A DNA stretch of 64,000 nucleotides from CAZEAC01 sp964510065 (GCA_964510065.1 CAZEAC010000006.1:1-64000); one strand, 5' to 3'. Counted from the stretch's first letter, positions 1 through 9,583 are shown. Made by a program: numbers and translations. The notes: generated by a model not told the origin, from the letters alone.

Positions 1-260
1 TTCCAGGCTGATTTGCAATCAGCCACTTGACTTCTAACACAGCCTCTTCGCGTTAATTTTTCCGTTTGTACTCGGGAAAGATCTCAACGTGGTAGCAGGG
101 ATAACCAGATCATAATAAGCTCCCTTAGTTCTACCCCAATCCCCCACTCGATCCAAATCGACCAAAATCATCCTGCTGATGAACCTGGTTCTCGTCCGAA
201 TCGCCGACCATGTATCAGCTAATTCGAAGCAACTCTTGAGAGAGATTACCGCGCGTTCGC
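1..260. other. No confident gene upstream edge
   Basis: This 260-base edge lies downstream of fbp on the minus strand. I see no gene here that I can support. A minus-strand reading frame of 45 codons (34-171) ends with residues resembling the tail of an AMP-binding ligase (TNGKINAKRL), but it is too short and has no ribosome-binding site, so it could be chance or a decayed fragment. Confidence 0.4.
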
Positions 261-1325
261 CTACGATTTCCTGCGCGAGCTGCGCGAAGCAGCTTTTTTC
301 GCCTTCCTTGAAGTGACTGCCAATTCCTTCGGCCCATTCACTAAATCAAGGTACCATTGCACGTCATCAGCGCTTCCGATTATCAGCGGCGAACGCTGAT
401 GGATGCTCTTCGGCTCGATTGAAAGTATTTCACGAACTCCATCCACCGCCCTGCCACCTGCCTGCTCGATGATATATGCTAAAGGTATACACTCGTAGAG
501 AAGTCGCAGCTTTCCTTCCGGCTGATCGCTATCAGCGGGATAAAGAAAAATTCCACCGCGTCGTAGAATGCGATCAATATCCGCAACCATCGATCCGACA
601 TACCGCGACGAGTAGGGCGTGCCGATCTTCGGATTGACACTCTTAAGCGTCGACACGAATCGGCGAACCTGCGGCGACCACCGTTCGGTATAACCTTCAT
701 TAACGCTAAAGCTACTGCCACGCTTGGGACAAACTATCGACTCCTCGGTAAGCATGAATTCGCCAATCGCAGGATCGAGGGTGAACCCGTGCACTCCATC
801 ACCGCAAGAATATACAAAGGTAGTTTTTGATCCGTACACCGCATACCCGGCCGCAATTACATGTTCACCAGCCTGCAAAAGATCAGAAGTAGTAGCATCA
901 CCGCGTATCTGATTTTTTCGGAAAACCGTAAAGATAGTGCCGACCGGAATATTGAAGTGCAAATTAGTAGAGCCATCAAGCGGATCAAAAGCAACCACGT
1001 ACTTTGCGTCTTTGAATCCAGGCGCGCTGTGAATTACCTTTTCTCGCTCCTCGGAGACGAGCAGACCGAAATGCCCCGAGGTGCCAAGAAGCTCGACTAA
1101 TATCCTGTCAGCCTCTTCATCGAGCTTCGCCACCGCTTCGCCCTGCACGTTTTTCCGGCCGGTATAGCCCTGCAGACCGCGAAACCCAGCAGTCGCGACC
1201 AGCGCAGAAATCATCTTTACTCCAAGCGCAATCGCACAGATCAGATCGGAGAGCTCTCCCGTTGCGCTCCAGTGCTTGCGCTCCTCTCCCCTAATAAAGC
1301 GGCTTAAGGTATGCGAGGGAATCAT
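261..1325 (-). CDS. fbp: Fructose-1,6-bisphosphatase class I
   Basis: The 354-residue product should hydrolyse fructose 1,6-bisphosphate to fructose 6-phosphate, the committed cytosolic step of gluconeogenesis, using Mg2+. The metal and substrate motif DPLDGSTN (residues ~115-122) is a slight variant of the usual DPLDGSSN, followed by VGTIF. The C-terminal half has the sugar-binding RYVGSMVADIDRILRRGG segment and a terminal IHQRSPLIIGS motif, as in class I enzymes. Length is normal (about 330-355) with a short basic tail (RKAKKAASRSSRRKS). It is monocistronic and diverges from the small gene at 1498. The ATG is directly preceded by an AT-rich stretch with no obvious Shine-Dalgarno, so the leader may be very short. 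Family assignment is secure. Confidence 0.95.
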   Translation of the reverse strand: MIPSHTLSRFIRGEERKHWSATGELSDLICAIALGVKMISALVATAGFRGLQGYTGRKNVQGEAVAKLDEEADRILVELLGTSGHFGLLVSEEREKVIHSAPGFKDAKYVVAFDPLDGSTNLHFNIPVGTIFTVFRKNQIRGDATTSDLLQAGEHVIAAGYAVYGSKTTFVYSCGDGVHGFTLDPAIGEFMLTEESIVCPKRGSSFSVNEGYTERWSPQVRRFVSTLKSVNPKIGTPYSSRYVGSMVADIDRILRRGGIFLYPADSDQPEGKLRLLYECIPLAYIIEQAGGRAVDGVREILSIEPKSIHQRSPLIIGSADDVQWYLDLVNGPKELAVTSRKAKKAASRSSRRKS

Positions 1326-1347
1326 TATAAATAAGACCGGTTAAGAC

Positions 1348-1377
1348 TTGCTCAGCGTGACATTACTTTTATATAAT
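1348..1377 (+). promoter_or_regulatory. Putative sigma-70 promoter
   Basis: A -35 box TTGCTC (1348-1353) is followed after 18 bases by a perfect -10 TATAAT (1372-1377). It points right, away from fbp, toward the 45-codon membrane ORF at 1498, leaving a leader of roughly 115 bases. Confidence 0.5.
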
Positions 1378-1497
1378 GCGGAGCCCCGCGTCACAAGCGA
1401 GGAATATTTTCTTATATGGGCAGAGCGGCACGAAGTCGGTTTTAAGGAGAATGCCAAATAGGTACTCCTTCGTTTTAACTCACAACAGAATCAAAAT

Positions 1498-1635
1498 ATG
1501 TGGACCATAATGCGATCAGTTCCTCTTGCATTAATGCTCGCTGCTTTGAGCGCGTCGTTAATAGTTGTTGTCGGTGTGATCTGGATTGATGCGGTGATAT
1601 CGGAAAAACTCATCGATCAATCAAAACGCACATGA
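1498..1635 (+). CDS. Possible 45-residue membrane peptide
   Basis: This short frame starts with ATG and encodes MWTIMRSVPLALMLAALSAS and onward: a basic N-terminus, one hydrophobic segment of about 24 residues (8-31) and a polar tail. It could be a single-span inner membrane peptide. The promoter-like TATAAT at 1372 reads toward it. The Shine-Dalgarno is poor: an AAGGAG at 1444 lies too far upstream and rather serves a 19-codon leader frame at 1451-1510, which overlaps the start. It has no recognisable family. Either a small membrane protein or a chance frame. Confidence 0.35.
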   Translation: MWTIMRSVPLALMLAALSASLIVVVGVIWIDAVISEKLIDQSKRT

Positions 1636-1709
1636 CGACAGCGCGGAGATTGGGAGACACGAAAGCAGTGGTTTTATTTTAGCGGATTTATTTCGGCGCT
1701 CTTCCCAAT

Positions 1710-2432
1710 CTACGGCAGCTCTTTAGCAAGAAACGCGCGTAGTTCGGCCGCAATATCTACACGTACCGGGTCGGGACTAATATTCGCCTTCTCGAGCGCT
1801 CGGCGAACTGATTGCATCAAGACTTCAAATTCCGTCGTCGTTAGACTCTTTTTTAATTCTCGCTTGGGCTCATTTCGCTCATTGACGGTTTCAGAATAAA
1901 CAATCGACTCGACCGAGCTCACAAACTCTTGTGGAATTTTTTTATCAAGCCGCGCAAAATGGTAGCGGTTAATGTCTCGTTTTGCCGACTCAAGCGCAGT
2001 TGCATCAAGCGACGAGCTTGGCAAATACCGCACTTCCCACTCGCGAGATTGCAATGCGGCGCCAATTCGTCCCCCCAAGAGCCCTTGCAATACTAGTAAG
2101 CCCTTTTCAACGCCAATTTCGCCACGCTTGACTCTTTCGGCGAGTCCGCGAACTGGCTCCATGATCTTGGACTGTTCTTCATCGGAGTACTTGAGTTCAC
2201 GCAAATGCGCCTGAAATGAGCCGACCGAGAGTTCTACGCCCTTTTCAACGAGCTGCTTTTTGCCTTCCTCGACTGTTCTCTTCACGTCAGCGATGACCGG
2301 CTTCATTTTTTCGAAAAAGACATCAAGCTTTCCGAGAAGAAAATAGCCCGCAACCGCGGCGAGAACACCAAGCCCAAGAATCACGGCGAGACAACCGCCC
2401 CAAAACGATGCCAAGCAGCCTTTACTTTCCAT
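1710..2432 (-). CDS. Membrane-anchored hypothetical protein
   Basis: I do not recognise the family. The 240-residue product has a short N-terminal stretch with two Cys, then one strongly hydrophobic segment (residues ~12-34, rich in G, A, V, L) that would anchor it in the inner membrane, and then a long, charged, largely helical domain (KPVIADVKRTVEEGKKQ and similar). The shape suggests a membrane-tethered coiled-coil or helical-bundle protein with its bulk outside or inside the membrane. It lies 64 bases downstream of ntrY on the same strand, so it may be the last gene of the RuvB-DUF4390-NtrY transcript. A good start (ATG after GGGAGAATTCT) supports translation. Confidence 0.75.
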   Translation of the reverse strand: MESKGCLASFWGGCLAVILGLGVLAAVAGYFLLGKLDVFFEKMKPVIADVKRTVEEGKKQLVEKGVELSVGSFQAHLRELKYSDEEQSKIMEPVRGLAERVKRGEIGVEKGLLVLQGLLGGRIGAALQSREWEVRYLPSSSLDATALESAKRDINRYHFARLDKKIPQEFVSSVESIVYSETVNERNEPKRELKKSLTTTEFEVLMQSVRRALEKANISPDPVRVDIAAELRAFLAKELP

Positions 2433-2496
2433 AGAATTCTCCCTGCGAAGGTTATAGCGCTCTCGACACCAATCAGCGAGAGCTCATTTGCGCGCC

Positions 2497-4710
2497 TTAT
2501 CGCTCGCCACCCGCAAGCCGCCGCTGCGTGAATTCGGCTTGGCGCAGCGGCAGCTCAACGACAAAACGAGCACCGTGCGGCTCAATATCGTAGAGCCTTA
2601 ACGTTCCCTGATGCTCCGCGACAACACTGCTCACGATTGCAAGGCCGAGCCCGGTACCACCCTTCTTGGTCGTAAAATAGGGCTCAAAAATCTTTCCGCG
2701 CTCGTGCTTTGCGACCCCAGGCCCATTGTCGGCAACTTCGAGTCGCACACGCTTCTCGACTGCTTCAAATTTCGTGGTGATAGTTATTTTCCCAGGCTCA
2801 GATAGCGCTCCCGTCTGCAAAGCTGCAATCGCGTTATCAACAAGGTTGATAATCGCGCGGCGTATCTGTTCACTGTCCATCGACACATTTGGCAGCTTTT
2901 CATCAGTAATGACCTGGAAACGCATCTCGGGATGGGCTTCGGTAAAGGGCGCTACGGTTTCAACGACAAGCCTATTAAGATCGGCAAGCGCGAATTCAGC
3001 CTGTGGCATTCGCGCAAATTTAGAGAACTCATTCGCGAGCCGTTTTATTGAATCAACATTCTCGACAATTGCCTGAGTGCATTCAAAAACACTTTTGTTG
3101 TCGGTTTGATCTTCTAACAGCCGCTCAAGACGTTGCGCTGAAAGCTGAATCGGCGTAAGCGGATTCTTAATCTCGTGAGCAATACGGCGCGCAACATCGC
3201 GCCACGCCGCCATATGTTGCGCCTGAATCAATCCGGTCACGTCATCAAATAAAAGCAAGGTGCCAAGAAGTTCGCCGTCTCGAGTATGAATCTGCCCTAC
3301 GGTGCAGATGATTTTATGCTCGCGTCCTTCGCTTTCGATTGCGAGCTCCTTTTCGATGACCTTTTTTACCGAGTCGCGCTCGAGTGCGCATATCAATTCA
3401 TGAAGCTCACGAAAATGTTCCGTGCTTACGATTGAACTAAGCGCGCTACCCACGGCGGGCGTCTCGAGAGTAATACCAAAGAGCTTTCGCGCGGCATTGT
3501 TGATTGAGGTAACTTCTCCCTTTGGATCAACGGCGATAACGCCAACGACGAGATTTACAAGGATCGTCTCAATAAAAAGCTGCCGAAGCTCCGCATCACC
3601 GGTCGAACGCTTAAGATCGGCGGTCATCTGGTTAAACGAACGCATCAACGAGGCGATTTCATCATCTCCCTGCACACGCATCTGCACTCCGTAATCACCA
3701 CGTGCGACCGCCATTACGCCCTGTCCCAGCCGCTCGAGAGAGCCAGTGATTTCTCGGGCGATAAAAATGCCGACCCAGATCGCCGCGAAGAGAATGAGCA
3801 CTGTAAGCAACGAAAGTGTCACGACATAACTTGAACGCAGCGGATTTTTAAAAAATCGAAGCTGTCCGTACTCGCGGTTGGCGTCATTGACCGAATTCAT
3901 TGCTGCCACGAACTCCGGAGCAATTCGCGTGCTTGTCACGAGCACTTCTACTCCGGAACGGAACGGTAGATACACCCTCACGAATTGATTGGCTCGATGC
4001 TCTTCACCAAGAATGGAATGTTCCCCTTTAAGCGCCTTGGCAAGTGCCTCGGCATCGAGCGCGGGCTCTTTAAAATCATCAATATCGCCGGCAGCGTTTT
4101 CGACCTCCTGAAGTGCTGTCCCCTGCGCATCAATTATGCGGATCGAAAAAAAAGCAAAGCTTGTCCGTTCGGACTCTAAAAAACGCCGCAAGTCTTGCGC
4201 ATTCTCCAACTCTCGCGACTTAAGTCGCTGCTCCAAACGCTGGCTATTTCGGAATGCTTGAGTTCGCACGAGCGCGAGATGCTGCCGCGCGACGGTCACT
4301 GCGCCGGAAACCGCGGTCTGAACCGGCCCACTAAACCAAACCTGGATCGCACTGCTTAACAGACCATGCGCCACAGCAAAGAGAATCACGGTCGGCACCA
4401 GAGTGAGCCCGACGAATGAAAGCACCAATTTCAAACGTAGACGAGAACCGAAGATCTGGCGCTGTCGATCGAAGACCAATTTAAGAACATTTCGTCCGAC
4501 GACGAACACCAGGCCCAGCAGCAGAATGACGACAAGATTAACGAAGAAAAACACCAGAAGATTGCTTCCGGGATAGAGCACATCGTCTTGTGGTCGGCCA
4601 AGATACAAGCCAAACGCCACCAAGAGCGCGCCGAACACGAATAGCCCAAGCCGGAACATCGAGCCTGTGCGTCGCCACCACAGCACTAACCTTGTGCGCC
4701 GCGCGACCAT
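2497..4710 (-). CDS. ntrY: NtrY-type sensor histidine kinase
   Basis: A 737-residue inner-membrane two-component sensor. Hydrophobic spans lie at about residues 15-35, 48-70 and 95-120, a periplasmic stretch follows to a further span near 295-317, then a HAMP domain (~320-375), a PAS domain (~385-490) and a HisKA domain with the phospho-acceptor His512 in RRIAHEIKNPLTPIQLSAQR. The ATPase domain has the N box (LVDNAIAAL), the G1 box DNGPGV and the G2 box GGTGLGLAIV. In NtrY/NtrX systems the partner is an NtrC-family regulator; none is encoded beside it here. The gene follows DUF4390 by 6 bases. The HEIKNPLTPIQLSAQRL signature is highly characteristic of NtrY. The ligand cannot be read from the sequence. 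Confidence 0.9.
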   Translation of the reverse strand: MVARRTRLVLWWRRTGSMFRLGLFVFGALLVAFGLYLGRPQDDVLYPGSNLLVFFFVNLVVILLLGLVFVVGRNVLKLVFDRQRQIFGSRLRLKLVLSFVGLTLVPTVILFAVAHGLLSSAIQVWFSGPVQTAVSGAVTVARQHLALVRTQAFRNSQRLEQRLKSRELENAQDLRRFLESERTSFAFFSIRIIDAQGTALQEVENAAGDIDDFKEPALDAEALAKALKGEHSILGEEHRANQFVRVYLPFRSGVEVLVTSTRIAPEFVAAMNSVNDANREYGQLRFFKNPLRSSYVVTLSLLTVLILFAAIWVGIFIAREITGSLERLGQGVMAVARGDYGVQMRVQGDDEIASLMRSFNQMTADLKRSTGDAELRQLFIETILVNLVVGVIAVDPKGEVTSINNAARKLFGITLETPAVGSALSSIVSTEHFRELHELICALERDSVKKVIEKELAIESEGREHKIICTVGQIHTRDGELLGTLLLFDDVTGLIQAQHMAAWRDVARRIAHEIKNPLTPIQLSAQRLERLLEDQTDNKSVFECTQAIVENVDSIKRLANEFSKFARMPQAEFALADLNRLVVETVAPFTEAHPEMRFQVITDEKLPNVSMDSEQIRRAIINLVDNAIAALQTGALSEPGKITITTKFEAVEKRVRLEVADNGPGVAKHERGKIFEPYFTTKKGGTGLGLAIVSSVVAEHQGTLRLYDIEPHGARFVVELPLRQAEFTQRRLAGGER

Positions 4711-4716
4711 CGTTCC

Positions 4717-5283
4717 CTACCTTAACTTTTCGAGCTTCGTAGTTTTCCAGCCCGTGTTGTACTGATTGAGCCGAACCATGCCCAGCGTGAGAAAATAAGA
4801 GATATCGGAGAGCGTTTTACTGTAGTCACCTTTACAATCAACAAGCACGCGAGTCGACAGCGTCCACGACTTTTCGAGATCGAGCCCCTCCTTTGGGGCA
4901 CCAAATCGAGTTAAAGGAACTGTTTCCAACATCGAAATCGCACGCAACGCCGGCGACAAGGAATCAAAGTTCGTAGTAAGTGTTTCTTCCTCATCACCAA
5001 GCTGATCGGTATTGAGCTTAAAACGCTGGCTCACCGCGTCATATTCCAACGCGCGAATGATGGTTCGGGTATCTTTACAACGAGAGAACCAGAACTGGCG
5101 CTCGCGGCAAAGCTGCATTTCGAATCGGTAGCGCAATTTGAAGCCTGAAGGAATACATTGCTCATACTCTGAGTCGATATCTTTGAGCGTAATCGTGACG
5201 GCATTCGGCGCAGGCTCCTGCACGGTAACTTGCGGTGCCCCAAAAAGAAGCGTGCTCGCTATCATATAGGTAAGCCACGTCAT
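4717..5283 (-). CDS. DUF4390 family exported protein
   Basis: A 188-residue protein with a short hydrophobic N-terminus (residues 3-20) that looks like a signal peptide or anchor. The order of a beta-rich segment, the RDT/KDTRTIIRALEYD stretch and a C-terminal TLGMVRLNQYNTGWKTTKLEKL motif is that of DUF4390 proteins, which in many proteobacteria sit directly before ntrY. Its function is unknown; by position it may be an extracytoplasmic accessory of NtrY signalling. It lies between ruvB (3 bases apart) and ntrY (6 bases apart), so the three genes are almost certainly cotranscribed. It holds five Cys besides the signal region, which is unusual for a periplasmic domain. Confidence 0.8.
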   Translation of the reverse strand: MTWLTYMIASTLLFGAPQVTVQEPAPNAVTITLKDIDSEYEQCIPSGFKLRYRFEMQLCRERQFWFSRCKDTRTIIRALEYDAVSQRFKLNTDQLGDEEETLTTNFDSLSPALRAISMLETVPLTRFGAPKEGLDLEKSWTLSTRVLVDCKGDYSKTLSDISYFLTLGMVRLNQYNTGWKTTKLEKLR

Positions 5284-5286
5284 CCG

Positions 5287-6378
5287 TTACCGCAGCCTCA
5301 GCGACACTTGAGGAGTACTTACCGGCTCGCGTCCAAGATGTTCATATCCGCGAGAAGTAACTTCGCGGCCACGTCGTGTGCGCGCAAGAAACCCTTCCTG
5401 AATGAGAAACGGCTCATACACATCTTCTAGCGTGTCGTGATCTTCGCCAAGCGCCGCGGCAATTGTCTCAACACCAACAGGTCCTCCACGAAACTTGTCA
5501 ACGATGGTCTCTAAAATCGCCCGATCCATTCGATCAAGCCCCGCGGCATCAATATCAAGAAGTGCAAGGGCACGCCGCGCTACATCAAGGGTGATTTTTC
5601 CCGACGCCTGATCCTCGGCGAAATCACGAAGCCGTTTCAGCAAGCGATTAGCGATCCGTGGAGTACCGCGCGCGCGCTTTCCAAGCTCAAGCGAGGCTTC
5701 GTCATCAAGCTCCACGTTTAAAATACTGGCAGATCGCTTCACAATGCTGGTGAGCTCAAGTGCCGAATAAAACTCAAGCCTATGCACCATGCCGAAGCGA
5801 TCACGAAGCGGTGATGTTAATAAACCGGTGCGGGTCGTTGCGCCGATAAGGGTAAAAGGTTTAAGTCCAATCTTTATCGATTTTGCGGTCGGACCCTGAC
5901 CAATCAGAATGTCAATCTGGTAGTCTTCCATCGCCGGATACAGCACCTCTTCGACGACCCGCGGTAGTCGGTGGATCTCATCAATAAAGAGAATATCAAA
6001 ACTCTCAAGCGATGTAAGAATTGCGGCGAGATCGCCGGGATGCTCGATTACCGGCCCAGAAGTAGACTTAAATCCAACCCCCATCTCACGAGCAATTATT
6101 CGAGCAAGCGATGTCTTGCCTAATCCAGGAGGCCCGTGAAGTAGTACATGGTCAAGTGCCTCCTCGCGCTTTTTTGCGGCGCGACAGGCAATCCCGAGCC
6201 CTTCTTTGAGCCGCTCTTGTCCAACATACTCGGCAAAATGATTGGGACGGAGGGACGCAAGCGCTTTATCTTCCTCGTTCTCCTCAGGCTGTCGCGCCCC
6301 CGAGAGCCCCATCCAGGTCTGTACATCTTCAGCGCCGGCTTGAGGCAGCAGCCGCTTGTCTCTGATCTTCTCGGTCAT
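5287..6378 (-). CDS. ruvB: Holliday junction DNA helicase RuvB
   Basis: The AAA+ motor that drives branch migration of Holliday junctions with RuvA. Walker A is GPPGLGKT (residues 82-89), Walker B is ILFIDEIHRL, sensor 1 lies in LIGATTRTG and the arginine finger in SPLRDRFG. The C-terminal winged helix (FLARTRRGREVTSRGYEHLG) is complete. At 363 residues it has an N-terminal extension of about 20 residues relative to Escherichia coli RuvB. It is the first gene of the run ruvB-DUF4390-ntrY. ruvA lies upstream but separated by 124 bases, so it may have its own promoter. ruvC is not in the window. Confidence 0.97.
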   Translation of the reverse strand: MTEKIRDKRLLPQAGAEDVQTWMGLSGARQPEENEEDKALASLRPNHFAEYVGQERLKEGLGIACRAAKKREEALDHVLLHGPPGLGKTSLARIIAREMGVGFKSTSGPVIEHPGDLAAILTSLESFDILFIDEIHRLPRVVEEVLYPAMEDYQIDILIGQGPTAKSIKIGLKPFTLIGATTRTGLLTSPLRDRFGMVHRLEFYSALELTSIVKRSASILNVELDDEASLELGKRARGTPRIANRLLKRLRDFAEDQASGKITLDVARRALALLDIDAAGLDRMDRAILETIVDKFRGGPVGVETIAAALGEDHDTLEDVYEPFLIQEGFLARTRRGREVTSRGYEHLGREPVSTPQVSLRLR

Positions 6379-6502
6379 AGCTGCACAACATTAGCACAGA
6401 GTTTAGCCGGACAGAAATAGCGCAACTATTCAATTACTTGGAGTCAGTTAGCACCGTAGCAAAATAGCACTGCCGCTATAGCGCGCCACTAAAGCCCTGC
6501 CA

Positions 6503-7090
6503 CTAAACATGACGAAGTGCTTCCCGCACAACCTCACCAGCTTCCAAATTGTTGCCATTTTCAACTTTGGCCACCGCCGTTTCAGCACTTTGTCGGGGAA
6601 ACCCAAGCGCGACGAGCGCATCCACCGCGTCTCGGAATGCCGCCTGAGCTCCGCGCACCGCATTCGGCAATGAACTTCGTTCAGGCACAAGCTCGGCAAC
6701 CCGGTCGCGAAGTTCGAGGACAATCCGTTCGGCGGTTTTCTTGCCAACCCCCTTTATTTTCTGGAGCTGGGTCAAATCACTATTTCCGATAATACGAAGA
6801 AGTTCGACCTTTTCCACCGAAGAAATTATATCCGACGCCGTTTTGGCGCCAATGCCTGAGACTTTTAACAGAAGCCTAAACACCTGGCGCTCAAGCTCAT
6901 CGGCAAAACCGTACAGCCGAATTGCGTCTTCGCGAACGTCAGTATGCACGACGACGACAAGCTCCGAGTCCGCCTCAATTCTTGAGATAAGAGCAGTGGA
7001 GCATTGCACTTCGTAGCCGACGCCATGTACCTCGATACAGGCCATCGACCCGAAGCAGCCACGGACCCGCCCACGAAGAAGAGAAATCAT
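6503..7090 (-). CDS. ruvA: Holliday junction protein RuvA
   Basis: The junction-binding subunit of RuvAB. The frame is open further upstream, but the family starts at MISLLRGRVRG, so I place the start at 7090, giving 195 residues. Domain I is an OB fold (residues 1-63), domain II has two helix-hairpin-helix motifs (LLKVSGIGAKTASDI and LQKIKGVGKKTAERIV) and domain III (about 148-195) is the small RuvB-binding module ending in GEVVREALRHV. It diverges from the PBP1b gene across a 108-base intergenic region. It is 124 bases from ruvB rather than overlapping it as in many genomes. Confidence 0.96.
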   Translation of the reverse strand: MISLLRGRVRGCFGSMACIEVHGVGYEVQCSTALISRIEADSELVVVVHTDVREDAIRLYGFADELERQVFRLLLKVSGIGAKTASDIISSVEKVELLRIIGNSDLTQLQKIKGVGKKTAERIVLELRDRVAELVPERSSLPNAVRGAQAAFRDAVDALVALGFPRQSAETAVAKVENGNNLEAGEVVREALRHV

Positions 7091-7198
7091 GAAGTCAGGG
7101 TATACCACGCCTTTCATCGAACGAGCAAAGGGAAGGTAATGGCCAACACTCAGCTCTCTGTTCAAGCGCCCTCCAAGACTGATATTGTGTAGCCCATT

Positions 7199-9583
7199 AT
7201 GCCGCGCAAAGCCCCAGTCCCTGGTCGAAAACGGTCATCATCGCCTGGATGTTTGCGAAAGATAATTATTCTTTCTGTGCTCGCGGGTGTCGTGGCCACG
7301 GTTGGTACCTATCTTTATGTCGATCGCCAGATCGTGTCACGGCTGGTGTATCATAGACTCTCAGGCGCTCCGGTCATTCTCACCGATGCATGGCGCGTTC
7401 CCCATGAGAAAATTGTGAGCCGTGAGCAGATGCTTATTGAGCTAAACTCACGGAGCTACCGCGAGGTCGCAGGAGAGCCATCCAACCCCGGAGAATACCG
7501 TCTCGAAGCCGGCAAAATAACCGTCCACACTCGAGAGTTTATCGCGGCAGACGGCGCGACCGTACCAGCTACCATTTCGATGCTCCTCGAGACTGAGCAG
7601 GGCTTTCGTGTCGATACCCAGAGCGGACTTTCGCTCGAACCTGAGGTGCTATCGTATCTTGGCGCCGGCGACGTGCGCGCGTCACGTTACCGCTCGCTTC
7701 GTGAAATTCCTTCACAGCTTTCTAACGCAGTGATCGCCGTTGAAGATGAGAGATTCTTTCATCATTGGGGAATCGATCTCATCGGAATTGCCCGGGCGTT
7801 ATTAGTCAATCTTCGCGCCGGAAAGATTGTGCAGGGCGGAAGCACATTGACTCAGCAGCTTGCTAAAAATCTGCTCTTTACTCCGCAGCGGACTCTCGGC
7901 AGAAAAATACTCGAGGCGTTCGCCGCGATTAGTCTAGAAAATCGATATACTAAAGAAGAGATTCTCGAACTGTATCTGAATGATGTTTATCTGGGACAGG
8001 AAGGCGCCGTCGCGATCCATGGGATGAGTGAGGCGGCACGCGCCTTTTTTGGCAAAGACCTCAAGGAGCTTGAACTCGGCGAATTGACTATGCTTGCCGC
8101 GATTATTCGAGCGCCATCGTATTATTCGCCACGCAAGAATCTCGAGCGAGCGGTTTCCCGACGCGACACCGTGCTCGACAAAATGCTCGAGCTTAAAATG
8201 ATAAATCAGCGCGAGCTCAGCCGAGCAAAGGTTGAACGTGTTCGGGTGAGCACAAAAAATCTTGAACGCGCTCGCATGAGCGCGCATTTTGTCGCTGCGG
8301 TTTCACAACAGCTCGGAGATTATTTTAATGTCGATGCCGCGCTTCGTTCGGGACTGACGGTATACACCGGTATCCAGCGCGAGATGCAGCGCTGCGCGGA
8401 GGACGCCGTGCATTCCGGGCTCGAAAAACTGGAAAAGGAGCTGCCCTCACTCAAACGACAAGAGCAGCCGCTTGAAGCAGCACTCCTTGCGATCGAGCCG
8501 TTTAGTGGCAAGATTCGCGCATGGGTTGGTGGTCGAAATTATGGCGATAATCAATTCGATCACGTGATGCAGGCCAAGCGTCAGATCGGATCAACTATTA
8601 AACCTTTTCTGTACCTCACAGCGCTTGACGCTGGTCTTAATACCTATCGCCCGGCAACTGCTCTGACCATATTACCCGACGAGCCGCTCAAATTTGACCT
8701 CGCCGGACACTCCGCATGGGAGCCGGAAAATTATGATCACAAATTCAGGGGTGACGTCACGCTTCGTTACGCACTTGAGCAATCACTTAATATGCCAGCG
8801 GCATACCTTGCAACAAGAGTCGGACTTCGCGCATTCGCCGATGTGCTTACACGCTTCCACGTAAGTGAGCACCCACAACAAGTCCCCGCACTGGCGCTCG
8901 GCGCCACCGATACGACACTGTATAATCTCACCTCGGCATATGCGGCGCTGGCAAATGGCGGTACGGCAGTGTCCACGCGCCCTTTTCTCTCAGCCCGAGA
9001 TTCCGAAAATAACGCGCTGGCAGTCACTTCAATCAAGGAGGAGCGCATTGCCGACGAAAACGCAGTTTTCGTACTGAGCAATATTCTTCAGGGCGTCATC
9101 GAGCGTGGAACGGCACGCGGACTTCGCTCCGCTGGTTACACCGCGCAAGTAGCAGGAAAGACCGGAACATCCAATGAGACCCGGGATGCCTGGTTTATTG
9201 GTTTTCACCCCGGACTGGTGGCCGGGGTGTGGGTTGGTTATGACGACAATGACAAAACCGGCCTTACTGGAGGTCGAGGAGCAGTGCCGATTTGGGCGTC
9301 CTTTATGAATTGTGCGGCGAAAATTCGCGAGCCAGTGGCGTTCGTACAGCCGCCGGGGGTCGCAATTGCCTCAATTGACCGCGAAAGCTTCGGACTTGCT
9401 ACCCCAGAATGTCCCGATGAATCGGTTATCCGCGAGTACTTTGTTCATGGCACTGAGCCGACAAGATACTGCTCACTACATGGCGGAAGATATGCTCCCG
9501 AAGAGCGATCACCCAAGGACCGATTTGAACCCGCGCCGACCCGTTCGCGGCGTAGTGTTTGGGATATCTTGTTGGGTAGGTAA
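7199..9583 (+). CDS. mrcB: Bifunctional penicillin-binding protein 1B
   Basis: A class A PBP that polymerises lipid II and cross-links peptidoglycan. It has a basic cytoplasmic N-terminus, one transmembrane helix (residues ~22-42), a UB2H-like domain (~60-150), a GT51 transglycosylase (~165-340) with the catalytic EDERFFHHWG and GGSTLTQQLAKN motifs, and a transpeptidase domain (~420-700) with SxxK in QIGSTIKPF, SxN in EQSLNMPAA and KTGTS. The UB2H-like region points to PBP1b rather than PBP1a; in enterics this domain binds the outer-membrane activator LpoB. At 794 residues it is close to the usual length. A short C-terminal Cys-containing tail (ECPDES, RYCSLHGG) follows the transpeptidase domain. 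Confidence 0.93.
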   Translation: MPRKAPVPGRKRSSSPGCLRKIIILSVLAGVVATVGTYLYVDRQIVSRLVYHRLSGAPVILTDAWRVPHEKIVSREQMLIELNSRSYREVAGEPSNPGEYRLEAGKITVHTREFIAADGATVPATISMLLETEQGFRVDTQSGLSLEPEVLSYLGAGDVRASRYRSLREIPSQLSNAVIAVEDERFFHHWGIDLIGIARALLVNLRAGKIVQGGSTLTQQLAKNLLFTPQRTLGRKILEAFAAISLENRYTKEEILELYLNDVYLGQEGAVAIHGMSEAARAFFGKDLKELELGELTMLAAIIRAPSYYSPRKNLERAVSRRDTVLDKMLELKMINQRELSRAKVERVRVSTKNLERARMSAHFVAAVSQQLGDYFNVDAALRSGLTVYTGIQREMQRCAEDAVHSGLEKLEKELPSLKRQEQPLEAALLAIEPFSGKIRAWVGGRNYGDNQFDHVMQAKRQIGSTIKPFLYLTALDAGLNTYRPATALTILPDEPLKFDLAGHSAWEPENYDHKFRGDVTLRYALEQSLNMPAAYLATRVGLRAFADVLTRFHVSEHPQQVPALALGATDTTLYNLTSAYAALANGGTAVSTRPFLSARDSENNALAVTSIKEERIADENAVFVLSNILQGVIERGTARGLRSAGYTAQVAGKTGTSNETRDAWFIGFHPGLVAGVWVGYDDNDKTGLTGGRGAVPIWASFMNCAAKIREPVAFVQPPGVAIASIDRESFGLATPECPDESVIREYFVHGTEPTRYCSLHGGRYAPEERSPKDRFEPAPTRSRRSVWDILLGR

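Noticed and set aside
34..171. 45-codon minus-strand frame resembling the end of an AMP-binding ligase
   Set aside because: Too short, no ribosome-binding site, and resemblance is limited to a few residues.
6448..6747. 99-codon frame on the minus strand at the ruvA 3' end
   Set aside because: Overlaps ruvA in another frame and does not look like a protein.
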